A stretch of DNA of 64,000 nt from Siphonodentalium dalli. Lineage: Eukaryota > Mollusca > Scaphopoda > Gadilida > Siphonodentaliidae. The translations under genes were made by a program, and so were the position numbers. The notes under the pieces were generated by a model. The model was not told the origin of the DNA. It did no database searches and saw only the letters and a list, made by a program, of their open reading frames with translations. The DNA is taken from positions 272,543,426 through 272,607,425 of the forward strand of contig CP136063.1 of the NCBI GenBank assembly GCA_032622095.1, in the 5' to 3' direction. Position 1 is the stretch's first letter; each line of letters opens with the position of its first letter. This document shows, one piece after another, positions 1-12,200 of the stretch.

Positions 1-46
1 TTATAGGAGAAGATCTGGGCACAAACTTTTTCCATTTTTTTTGTTT

Positions 47-180
47 AAGGGCCATAACTCTGGAAATAAAGTTGGGACACAAACCTAAATGTTTCGATTC
101 CATGTACCTTGGCAAGGTGCATATACCTACCAAATTGCAATGTCCTACCTTTTAAACTTTCTGAGATATAAGAGTTACAA
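47..180. repeat. ATAACTCTG module within the unit
   Basis: This ~135-bp module begins with AAGGGCCATAACTCTGG and ends with GAGATATAAGAGTTACAAAA. Diverged relatives lie in the isolated fragment at 48846-48960 (start ACCATGGGCGACAACTCTG) and 48971-49110 (start GGGGAGATAACTCTG, end GAGATAAATGAGTTACAAAA). The array therefore holds one copy per unit, and the isolated fragment holds two in tandem. The GGGNNATAACTCTG start is, from memory, common in interspersed repeats of molluscs; this is my main clue to the organism. Confidence 0.7.
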
Positions 181-200
181 AATATATTAAGAACTATAAA

Positions 201-226
201 TAATGAAAAAGTAAAATAAAAATATG
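201..226. repeat. Hypervariable A-rich tract upstream of the palindrome (reference position in U1)
   Basis: This is the only segment of the unit with frequent differences between copies. After AATGAAAAA the next bases are GTAAAATAAA (U1, U2, U11, U13, U25, U28, U33, U34), GAAAAATAAA (U5-U7, U12, U14, U16-U20, U24, U27, U30), TAAAAATAAA (U8-U10, U26, U29, U32, U35, U36) or GGAAAATAAA (U21, U22, U31), with shorter or shifted forms in U3/U4, U15, U23 and U37. The runs of identical neighbours are a natural lineage marker for the array. Confidence 0.9.
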
Positions 227-234
227 AATAACAA

Positions 235-264
235 TATACTTCCATATTAAAATATGGAAGTATA
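235..264. other. 30-bp palindrome (hairpin) of the unit
   Basis: The arms TATACTTCCATATT and AATATGGAAGTATA are perfectly complementary over 14 bp around a 2-base centre, AA. It recurs once per unit at unit position 235. The only change I saw among the near-identical units, a C at 30078 in U25, falls in the unpaired centre and leaves both arms intact. Edge copies at 45017-45046 and 46261-46290 carry one arm mismatch (TATACATCC). In internal units the palindrome is followed by ATAAGGGAATCGCGCGG; at the array end it is followed by ACTAGAGG. Confidence 0.95.
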
Positions 265-722
265 ATAAGGGAATCGCGCGGAATTGATTGGAATGTGGAT
301 AGTATAGTTTATTGACATTTCTGTGTTCAGTTGGAACGTTCTGGTGTGACCCCCACCCATGCATCGAAATTTGGTGACGCGGATAGAAAAGTCGCCATAT
401 ATCTGCCAATTTTCGATATATCGAGCTAATTTTTGCGTCATTGTGTTCGTACTTGATGCCCCTTTAAAAGTTAGCGGGGTTCTGGTAAGGTATTGTGGCG
501 ACATTCTACTATGTAGGCCAATATGTATGTTGTTCAGTATATACTTTTCGAATATCTCTGGCCTCCATCGACATAATGCGGCAAGTGGGTAATCGTTTAG
601 AAGTACTATAAATTCCCCATCGAATGACACCAAACACGTGATGATCGGTTAAAGGAATTTAAATTCATAGTGCATTTTCTGTAAACTTGAACAAAAGGAA
701 GGGGCCACAATTTCTACATTTT

Positions 723-1266
723 TCAACCGATTCATAAAATTCACTCATAATGACACTCAGTACATTTTATAGATACTTCACAACCATTTTGGTTCAAATC
801 GGAGACACAAAAAAATTGACAATTTTTGCCCCTCCCCTAGCCCGGAAAAATTTGAGCGGACCTTTGTCAAAATTTCGTGGTTTGGTCTTCTGTCTATGTT
901 TAAGGCGCTCACATAGACCAAATCCAGCTGTTGCGCTTCGTCTAGGAGAAGATCTGGGCACAAGCACTTTCTACACATGGACTTTATTAGTACATTTTTC
1001 GATTTGTTATAACTTGGTCATTTCTCAACCGATTTACAAAATTCTTTCACGAGTAGCATCAGTATATCGTATAGATACACGACAGAAAAAATGGTTGGAA
1101 TCGGAGACAAGAATTTTTTTTACAAATTTTGAACCCCTCCCCAGGTTAACAAATTGTTTTCGGACCTTGGTGAAAATTTCCCCGATTCGTACCCTTTCGT
1201 TAGTTAACACGATTACGAGATCCGAATTCAGCTGCTAGACTTCTTATAGGAGAAGAACTGGGCACA
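723..1266. repeat. Internal duplication inside the unit (two ~240-bp diverged copies, offset 302-304 bp)
   Basis: Segment A (about 723-962) and segment B (about 1025-1266, running into the next unit) share the order TCAACCGATT, ATAGATAC, ATCGGAGACA, a CCCCTCCCC run, CGGACCTT, TGAAAATTT or TCAAAATTT, and the ending AGGAGAAGATCTGGGCACAA. The start offset is 302 bp and the end offset 304 bp. The 1243-bp unit is therefore partly built from an older ~300-bp duplication that diverged before the present array formed. Confidence 0.8.
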
Positions 1267-4200
1267 AACTTTTTCCATTTTTTTTGTTTAAGGGCCATAA
1301 CTCTGGAAATAAAGTTGGGACACAAACCTAAATGTTTCGATTCCATGTACCTTGGCAAGGTGCATATACCTACCAAATTGCAATGTCCTACCTTTTAAAC
1401 TTTCTGAGATATAAGAGTTACAAAATATATTAAGAACTATAAATAATGAAAAAGTAAAATAAAAATATGAATAACAATATACTTCCATATTAAAATATGG
1501 AAGTATAATAAGGGAATCGCGCGGAATTGATTGGAATGTGGATAGTATAGTTTATTGACATTTCTGTGTTCAGTTGGAACGTTCTGGTGTGACCCCCACC
1601 CATGCATCGAAATTTGGTGACGCGGATAGAAAAGTCGCCATATATCTGCCAATTTTCGATATATCGAGCTAATTTTTGCGTCATTGTGTTCGTACTTGAT
1701 GCCCCTTTAAAAGTTAGCAGGGTTCTGGTAAGGTATTGTGGCGACATTCTACTATGTAGGCCAATATGTATGTTGTTCAGTATATACTTTTCGAATATCT
1801 CTGGCCTCCATCGACATAATGCGGCAAGTGGGTAATCGTTTAGAAGTACTATAAATTCCCCATCGAATGACACCAAACACGTGATGATCGGTTAAAGGAA
1901 TTTAAATTCATAGTGCATTTTCTGTAAACTTGAACAAAAGGAAGGGGCCACAATTTCTACATTTTTCAACCGATTCATAAAATTCACTCATAATGACACT
2001 CAGTACATTTTATAGATACTTCACAACCATTTTGGTTCAAATCGGAGACACAAAAAAATTGACAATTTTTGCCCCTCCCCTAGCCCGGAAAAATTTGAGC
2101 GGACCTTTGTCAAAATTTCGTGGTTTGGTCTTCTGTCTATGTTTAAGGCACTCACATAGACCAAATCCAGCTGTTGCGCTTCGTCTAGGAGAAGATCTGG
2201 GCACAAGCACTTTCTACACATGGACTTTATTAGTACATTTTTCGATTTGTTATAACTTGGTCATTTCTCAACCGATTTACAAAATTCTTTCACGAGTAGC
2301 ATCAGTATATCGTATAGATACACGACAGAAAAAATGGTTGGAATCGGAGACAAGAATTTTTTTTACAAATTTTGAACCCCTCCCCAGGTTAACAAATTGT
2401 TTTCGGACCTTGGTGAAAATTTCCCCGATTCGTACCCTTTCGTTAGTTAACACGATTACGAGAACCGAATTCAGCTGCTAGACTTCTTATAGGAGAAGAT
2501 CTGGGCACAAACTTTTTCCATTTTTTTTGTTTAAGGGCCATAACTCTGGAAATAAAGTTGGGACACAAACCTAAATGTTTCGATTCCATGTACCTTGGCA
2601 AGGTGCATATACCTACCAAATTGCAATGTCCTACCTTTTAAACTTTCTGAGATATAAGAGTTACAAAATATATTAAGAACTATAAATAATGAAAAAGAAA
2701 AAGAAAATATGAATAACAATATACTTCCATATTAAAATATGGAAGTATAATAAGGGAATCGCGCGGAATTGATTGGAATGTGGATAGTATAGTTTATTGA
2801 CATTTCTGTGTTCAGTTGGAACGTTCTGGTGTGACCCCCACCCATGCATCGAAATTTGGTGACGCGGATAGAAAAGTCGCCATATATCTGCCAATTTTCG
2901 ATATATCGAGCTAATTTTTGCGTCATTGTGTTCGTACTTGATGCCCCTTTAAAAGTTAGCGGGGTTCTGGTAAGGTATTGTGGCGACATTCTACTATGTA
3001 GGCCAATATGTATGTTGTTCAGTATATACTTTTCGAATATCTCTGGCCTCCATCGACATAATGCGGCAAGTGGGTAATCGTTTAGAAGTACTATAAATTC
3101 CCCATCGAATGACACCAAACACGTGATGATCGGTTAAAGGAATTTAAATTCATAGTGCATTTTCTGTAAACTTGAACAAACGGAAGGGGCCACAATTTCT
3201 ACATTTTTCAACCGATTCATAAAATTCACTCATAATGACACTCAGTACATTTTATAGATACTTCACAACCATTTTGGTTCAAATCGGAGACACAAAAAAA
3301 TTGACAATTTTTGCCCCTCCCCTAGCCCGGAAAAATTTGAGCGGACCTTTGTCAAAATTTCGTGGTTTGGTCTTCTGTCTATGTTTAAGGCGCTCACATA
3401 GACCAAATCCAGCTGTTGCGCTTCGTCTAGGAGAAGATCTGGGCACAAGCACTTTCTACACATGGACTTTATTAGTACATTTTTCGATTTGTTATAACTT
3501 GGTCATTTCTCAACCGATTTACAAAATTCTTTCACGAGTAGCATCAGTATATCGTATAGATACACGACAGAAAAAATGGTTGGAATCGGAGACAAGAATT
3601 TTTTTTACAAATTTTGAACCCCTCCCCAGGTTAACAAATTGTTTTCGGACCTTGGTGAAAATTTCCCCGATTCGTACCCTTTCGTTAGTTAACACGATTA
3701 CGAGATCCGAATTCAGCTGCTAGACTTCTTATAGGAGAAGATCTGGGCACAAACTTTTTCCATTTTTTTTGTTTAAGGGCCATAACTCTGGAAATAAAGT
3801 TGGGACACAAACCTAAATGTTTCGATTCCATGTACCTTGGCAAGGTGCATATACCTACCAAATTGCAATGTCCTACCTTTTAAACTTTCTGAGATATAAG
3901 AGTTACAAAATATATTAAGAACTATAAATAATGAAAAAGAAAAAGAAAATATGAATAACAATATACTTCCATATTAAAATATGGAAGTATAATAAGGGAA
4001 TCGCGCGGAATTGATTGGAATGTGGATAGTATAGTTTATTGACATTTCTGTGTTCAGTTGGAACGTTCTGGTGTGACCCCCACCCATGCATCGAAATTTG
4101 GTGACGCGGATAGAAAAGTCGCCATATATCTGCCAATTTTCGATATATCGAGCTAATTTTTGCGTCATTGTGTTCGTACTTGATGCCCCTTTAAAAGTTA

Positions 4201-6213
4201 GCGGGGTTCTGGTAAGGTATTGTGGCGACATTCTACTATGTAGGCCAATATGTATGTTGTTCAGTATATACTTTTCGAATATCTCTGGCCTCCATCGACA
4301 TAATGCGGCAAGTGGGTAATCGTTTAGAAGTACTATAAATTCCCCATCGAATGACACCAAACACGTGATGATCGGTTAAAGGAATTTAAATTCATAGTGC
4401 ATTTTCTGTAAACTTGAACAAACGGAAGGGGCCACAATTTCTACATTTTTCAACCGATTCATAAAATTCACTCATAATGACACTCAGTACATTTTATAGA
4501 TACTTCACAACCATTTTGGTTCAAATCGGAGACACAAAAAAATTGACAATTTTTGCCCCTCCCCTAGCCCGGAAAAATTTGAGCGGACCTTTGTCAAAAT
4601 TTCGTGGTTTGGTCTTCTGTCTATGTTTAAGGCGCTCACATAGACCAAATCCAGCTGTTGCGCTTCGTCTAGGAGAAGATCTGGGCACAAGCACTTTCTA
4701 CACATGGACTTTATTAGTACATTTTTCGATTTGTTATAACTTGGTCATTTCTCAACCGATTTACAAAATTCTTTCACGAGTAGCATCAGTATATCGTATA
4801 GATACACGACAGAAAAAATGGTTGGAATCGGAGACAAGAATTTTTTTTACAAATTTTGAACCCCTCCCCAGGTTAACAAATTGTTTTCGGACCTTGGTGA
4901 AAATTTCCCCGATTCGTACCCTTTCGTTAGTTAACACGATTACGAGATCCGAATTCAGCTGCTAGACTTCTTATAGGAGAAGATCTGGGCACAAACTTTT
5001 TCCATTTTTTTTGTTTAAGGGCCATAACTCTGGAAATAAAGTTGGGACACAAACCTAAATGTTTCGATTCCATGTACCTTGGCAAGGTGCATATACCTAC
5101 CAAATTGCAATGTCCTACCTTTTAAACTTTCTGAGATATAAGAGTTACAAAATATATTAAGAACTATAAATAATGAAAAAGAAAAATAAAAATATGAATA
5201 ACAATATACTTCCATATTAAAATATGGAAGTATAATAAGGGAATCGCGCGGAATTGATTGGAATGTGGATAGTATAGTTTATTGACATTTCTGTGTTCAG
5301 TTGGAACGTTCTGGTGTGACCCCCACCCATGCATCGAAATTTGGTGACGCGGATAGAAAAGTCGCCATATATCTGCCAATTTTCGATATATCGAGCTAAT
5401 TTTTGCGTCATTGTGTTCGTACTTGATGCCCCTTTAAAAGTTAGCGGGGTTCTGGTAAGGTATTGTGGCGACATTCTACTATGTAGGCCAATATGTATGT
5501 TGTTCAGTATATACTTTTCGAATATCTCTGGCCTCCATCGACATAATGCGGCAAGTGGGTAATCGTTTAGAAGTACTATAAATTCCCCATCGAATGACAC
5601 CAAACACGTGATGATCGGTTAAAGGAATTTAAATTCATAGTGCATTTTCTGTAAACTTGAACAAAAGGAAGGGGCCACAATTTCTACATTTTTCAACCGA
5701 TTCATAAAATTCACTCATAATGACACTCAGTACATTTTATAGATACTTCACAACCATTTTGGTTCAAATCGGAGACACAAAAAAATTGACAATTTTTGCC
5801 CCTCCCCTAGCCCGGAAAAATTTGAGCGGACCTTTGTCAAAATTTCGTGGTTTGGTCTTCTGTCTATGTTTAAGGCGCTCACATAGACCAAATCCAGCTG
5901 TTGCGCTTCGTCTAGGAGAAGATCTGGGCACAAGCACTTTCTACACATGGACTTTATTAGTACATTTTTCGATTTGTTATAACTTGGTCATTTCTCAACC
6001 GATTTACAAAATTCTTTCACGAGTAGCATCAGTATATCGTATAGATACACGACAGAAAAAATGGTTGGAATCGGAGACAAGAATTTTTTTTACAAATTTT
6101 GAACCCCTCCCCAGGTTAACAAATTGTTTTCGGACCTTGGTGAAAATTTCCCCGATTCGTACCCTTTCGTTAGTTAACACGATTACGAGATCCGAATTCA
6201 GCTGCTAGACTTC

Positions 6214-9200
6214 TTATAGGAGAAGATCTGGGCACAAACTTTTTCCATTTTTTTTGTTTAAGGGCCATAACTCTGGAAATAAAGTTGGGACACAAACCTA
6301 AATGTTTCGATTCCATGTACCTTGGCAAGGTGCATATACCTACCAAATTGCAATGTCCTACCTTTTAAACTTTCTGAGATATAAGAGTTACAAAATATAT
6401 TAAGAACTATAAATAATGAAAAAGAAAAATAAAAATATGAATAACAATATACTTCCATATTAAAATATGGAAGTATAATAAGGGAATCGCGCGGAATTGA
6501 TTGGAATGTGGATAGTATAGTTTATTGACATTTCTGTGTTCAGTTGGAACGTTCTGGTGTGACCCCCACCCATGCATCGAAATTTGGTGACGCGGATAGA
6601 AAAGTCGCCATATATCTGCCAATTTTCGATATATCGAGCTAATTTTTGCGTCATTGTGTTCGTACTTGATGCCCCTTTAAAAGTTAGCAGGGTTCTGGTA
6701 AGGTATTGTGGCGACATTCTACTATGTAGGCCAATATGTATGTTGTTCAGTATATACTTTTCGAATATCTCTGGCCTCCATCGACATAATGCGGCAAGTG
6801 GGTAATCGTTTAGAAGTACTATAAATTCCCCATCGAATGACACCAAACACGTGATGATCGGTTAAAGGAATTTAAATTCATAGTGCATTTTCTGTAAACT
6901 TGAACAAAAGGAAGGGGCCACAATTTCTACATTTTTCAACCGATTCATAAAATTCACTCATAATGACACTCAGTACATTTTATAGATACTTCACAACCAT
7001 TTTGGTTCAAATCGGAGACACAAAAAAATTGACAATTTTTGCCCCTCCCCTAGCCCGGAAAAATTTGAGCGGACCTTTGTCAAAATTTCGTGGTTTGGTC
7101 TTCTGTCTATGTTTAAGGCGCTCACATAGACCAAATCCAGCTGTTGCGCTTCGTCTAGGAGAAGATCTGGGCACAAGCACTTTCTACACATGGACTTTAT
7201 TAGTACATTTTTCGATTTGTTATAACTTGGTCATTTCTCAACCGATTTACAAAATTCTTTCACGAGTAGCATCAGTATATCGTATAGATACACGACAGAA
7301 AAAATGGTTGGAATCGGAGACAAGAATTTTTTTTACAAATTTTGAACCCCTCCCCAGGTTAACAAATTGTTTTCGGACCTTGGTGAAAATTTCCCCGATT
7401 CGTACCCTTTCGTTAGTTAACACGATTACGAGAACCGAATTCAGCTGCTAGACTTCTTATAGGAGAAGATCTGGGCACAAACTTTTTCCATTTTTTTTGT
7501 TTAAGGGCCATAACTCTGGAAATAAAGTTGGGACACAAACCTAAATGTTTCGATTCCATGTACCTTGGCAAGGTGCATATACCTACCAAATTGCAATGTC
7601 CTACCTTTTAAACTTTCTGAGATATAAGAGTTACAAAATATATTAAGAACTATAAATAATGAAAAAGAAAAATAAAAATATGAATAACAATATACTTCCA
7701 TATTAAAATATGGAAGTATAATAAGGGAATCGCGCGGAATTGATTGGAATGTGGATAGTATAGTTTATTGACATTTCTGTGTTCAGTTGGAACGTTCTGG
7801 TGTGACCCCCACCCATGCATCGAAATTTGGTGACGCGGATAGAAAAGTCGCCATATATCTGCCAATTTTCGATATATCGAGCTAATTTTTGCGTCATTGT
7901 GTTCGTACTTGATGCCCCTTTAAAAGTTAGCAGGGTTCTGGTAAGGTATTGTGGCGACATTCTACTATGTAGGCCAATATGTATGTTGTTCAGTATATAC
8001 TTTTCGAATATCTCTGGCCTCCATCGACATAATGCGGCAAGTGGGTAATCGTTTAGAAGTACTATAAATTCCCCATCGAATGACACCAAACACGTGATGA
8101 TCGGTTAAAGGAATTTAAATTCATAGTGCATTTTCTGTAAACTTGAACAAAAGGAAGGGGCCACAATTTCTACATTTTTCAACCGATTCATAAAATTCAC
8201 TCATAATGACACTCAGTACATTTTATAGATACTTCACAACCATTTTGGTTCAAATCGGAGACACAAAAAAATTGACAATTTTTGCCCCTCCCCTAGCCCG
8301 GAAAAATTTGAGCGGACCTTTGTCAAAATTTCGTGGTTTGGTCTTCTGTCTATGTTTAAGGCGCTCACATAGACCAAATCCAGCTGTTGCGCTTCGTCTA
8401 GGAGAAGATCTGGGCACAAGCACTTTCTACACATGGACTTTATTAGTACATTTTTCGATTTGTTATAACTTGGTCATTTCTCAACCGATTTACAAAATTC
8501 TTTCACGAGTAGCATCAGTATATCGTATAGATACACGACAGAAAAAATGGTTGGAATCGGAGACAAGAATTTTTTTTACAAATTTTGAACCCCTCCCCAG
8601 GTTAACAAATTGTTTTCGGACCTTGGTGAAAATTTCCCCGATTCGTACCCTTTCGTTAGTTAACACGATTACGAGAACCGAATTCAGCTGCTAGACTTCT
8701 TATAGGAGAAGATCTGGGCACAAACTTTTTCCATTTTTTTTGTTTAAGGGCCATAACTCTGGAAATAAAGTTGGGACACAAACCTAAATGTTTCGATTCC
8801 ATGTACCTTGGCAAGGTGCATATACCTACCAAATTGCAATGTCCTACCTTTTAAACTTTCTGAGATATAAGAGTTACAAAATATATTAAGAACTATAAAT
8901 AATGAAAAATAAAAATAAAAATATGAATAACAATATACTTCCATATTAAAATATGGAAGTATAATAAGGGAATCGCGCGGAATTGATTGGAATGTGGATA
9001 GTATAGTTTATTGACATTTCTGTGTTCAGTTGGAACGTTCTGGTGTGACCCCCACCCATGCATCGAAATTTGGTGACGCGGATAGAAAAGTCGCCATATA
9101 TCTGCCAATTTTCGATATATCGAGCTAATTTTTGCGTCATTGTGTTCGTACTTGATGCCCCTTTAAAAGTTAGCAGGGTTCTGGTAAGGTATTGTGGCGA

Positions 9201-12200
9201 CATTCTACTATGTAGGCCAATATGTATGTTGTTCAGTATATACTTTTCGAATATCTCTGGCCTCCATCGACATAATGCGGCAAGTGGGTAATCGTTTAGA
9301 AGTACTATAAATTCCCCATCGAATGACACCAAACACGTGATGATCGGTTAAAGGAATTTAAATTCATAGTGCATTTTCTGTAAACTTGAACAAAAGGAAG
9401 GGGCCACAATTTCTACATTTTTCAACCGATTCATAAAATTCACTCATAATGACACTCAGTACATTTTATAGATACTTCACAACCATTTTGGTTCAAATCG
9501 GAGACACAAAAAAATTGACAATTTTTGCCCCTCCCCTAGCCCGGAAAAATTTGAGCGGACCTTTGTCAAAATTTCGTGGTTTGGTCTTCTGTCTATGTTT
9601 AAGGCGCTCACATAGACCAAATCCAGCTGTTGCGCTTCGTCTAGGAGAAGATCTGGGCACAAGCACTTTCTACACATGGACTTTATTAGTACATTTTTCG
9701 ATTTGTTATAACTTGGTCATTTCTCAACCGATTTACAAAATTCTTTCACGAGTAGCATCAGTATATCGTATAGATACACGACAGAAAAAATGGTTGGAAT
9801 CGGAGACAAGAATTTTTTTTACAAATTTTGAACCCCTCCCCAGGTTAACAAATTGTTTTCGGACCTTGGTGAAAATTTCCCCGATTCGTACCCTTTCGTT
9901 AGTTAACACGATTACGAGAACCGAATTCAGCTGCTAGACTTCTTATAGGAGAAGATCTGGGCACAAACTTTTTCCATTTTTTTTGTTTAAGGGCCATAAC
10001 TCTGGAAATAAAGTTGGGACACAAACCTAAATGTTTCGATTCCATGTACCTTGGCAAGGTGCATATACCTACCAAATTGCAATGTCCTACCTTTTAAACT
10101 TTCTGAGATATAAGAGTTACAAAATATATTAAGAACTATAAATAATGAAAAATAAAAATAAAAATATGAATAACAATATACTTCCATATTAAAATATGGA
10201 AGTATAATAAGGGAATCGCGCGGAATTGATTGGAATGTGGATAGTATAGTTTATTGACATTTCTGTGTTCAGTTGGAACGTTCTGGTGTGACCCCCACCC
10301 ATGCATCGAAATTTGGTGACGCGGATAGAAAAGTCGCCATATATCTGCCAATTTTCGATATATCGAGCTAATTTTTGCGTCATTGTGTTCGTACTTGATG
10401 CCCCTTTAAAAGTTAGCAGGGTTCTGGTAAGGTATTGTGGCGACATTCTACTATGTAGGCCAATATGTATGTTGTTCAGTATATACTTTTCGAATATCTC
10501 TGGCCTCCATCGACATAATGCGGCAAGTGGGTAATCGTTTAGAAGTACTATAAATTCCCCATCGAATGACACCAAACACGTGATGATCGGTTAAAGGAAT
10601 TTAAATTCATAGTGCATTTTCTGTAAACTTGAACAAAAGGAAGGGGCCACAATTTCTACATTTTTCAACCGATTCATAAAATTCACTCATAATGACACTC
10701 AGTACATTTTATAGATACTTCACAACCATTTTGGTTCAAATCGGAGACACAAAAAAATTGACAATTTTTGCCCCTCCCCTAGCCCGGAAAAATTTGAGCG
10801 GACCTTTGTCAAAATTTCGTGGTTTGGTCTTCTGTCTATGTTTAAGGCGCTCACATAGACCAAATCCAGCTGTTGCGCTTCGTCTAGGAGAAGATCTGGG
10901 CACAAGCACTTTCTACACATGGACTTTATTAGTACATTTTTCGATTTGTTATAACTTGGTCATTTCTCAACCGATTTACAAAATTCTTTCACGAGTAGCA
11001 TCAGTATATCGTATAGATACACGACAGAAAAAATGGTTGGAATCGGAGACAAGAATTTTTTTTACAAATTTTGAACCCCTCCCCAGGTTAACAAATTGTT
11101 TTCGGACCTTGGTGAAAATTTCCCCGATTCGTACCCTTTCGTTAGTTAACACGATTACGAGAACCGAATTCAGCTGCTAGACTTCTTATAGGAGAAGATC
11201 TGGGCACAAACTTTTTCCATTTTTTTTGTTTAAGGGCCATAACTCTGGAAATAAAGTTGGGACACAAACCTAAATGTTTCGATTCCATGTACCTTGGCAA
11301 GGTGCATATACCTACCAAATTGCAATGTCCTACCTTTTAAACTTTCTGAGATATAAGAGTTACAAAATATATTAAGAACTATAAATAATGAAAAATAAAA
11401 ATAAAAATATGAATAACAATATACTTCCATATTAAAATATGGAAGTATAATAAGGGAATCGCGCGGAATTGATTGGAATGTGGATAGTATAGTTTATTGA
11501 CATTTCTGTGTTCAGTTGGAACGTTCTGGTGTGACCCCCACCCATGCATCGAAATTTGGTGACGCGGATAGAAAAGTCGCCATATATCTGCCAATTTTCG
11601 ATATATCGAGCTAATTTTTGCGTCATTGTGTTCGTACTTGATGCCCCTTTAAAAGTTAGCAGGGTTCTGGTAAGGTATTGTGGCGACATTCTACTATGTA
11701 GGCCAATATGTATGTTGTTCAGTATATACTTTTCGAATATCTCTGGCCTCCATCGACATAATGCGGCAAGTGGGTAATCGTTTAGAAGTACTATAAATTC
11801 CCCATCGAATGACACCAAACACGTGATGATCGGTTAAAGGAATTTAAATTCATAGTGCATTTTCTGTAAACTTGAACAAAAGGAAGGGGCCACAATTTCT
11901 ACATTTTTCAACCGATTCATAAAATTCACTCATAATGACACTCAGTACATTTTATAGATACTTCACAACCATTTTGGTTCAAATCGGAGACACAAAAAAA
12001 TTGACAATTTTTGCCCCTCCCCTAGCCCGGAAAAATTTGAGCGGACCTTTGTCAAAATTTCGTGGTTTGGTCTTCTGTCTATGTTTAAGGCGCTCACATA
12101 GACCAAATCCAGCTGTTGCGCTTCGTCTAGGAGAAGATCTGGGCACAAGCACTTTCTACACATGGACTTTATTAGTACATTTTTCGATTTGTTATAACTT

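Larger units (their letters stand above)
1..1243. repeat. Reference unit U1 of the macrosatellite
   Basis: Parts in order: (1) 1-180, a module with GGGCCATAACTCTGG (49-63) ending in GAGATATAAGAGTTACAAAA; (2) 201-226, an A-rich variable tract; (3) 235-264, a 30-bp palindrome; (4) 265-700, a sequence with no internal repetition that I recognise, holding CGCGCGG just after the palindrome; (5) 723-962 and 1025-1266, two diverged copies of one ~300-bp segment. AGATCT occurs twice (11-16 and 950-955) and GAATTC once (1224-1229). Open frames on both strands (750-1238 plus, 247-633 minus) exist but show no sign of coding constraint when compared with the diverged unit U37. The function of the unit is unknown. 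Confidence 0.9.
1..6213. repeat. Array block U1-U5
   Basis: U1 and U3-U5 have G at unit position 476 and T at unit position 1221; U2 has A at both, like the later U6-U12 block. U3 and U4 are clear sisters: both have the short A-rich form and a private C in ACAAACGGAAGG (3181 and 4423). U2 has two private changes, T to A at 1257, which destroys one AGATCT site, and G to A at 2150. Confidence 0.85.

Noticed and set aside
750-1238. 162-codon plus-strand open frame present in nearly every unit
   Set aside because: Its presence only reflects copy identity. It is broken by a frameshift in U13 and a stop in U16, and in the diverged U37 it accumulates many amino-acid changes and a stop at 45868-45870. 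No recognisable domain.
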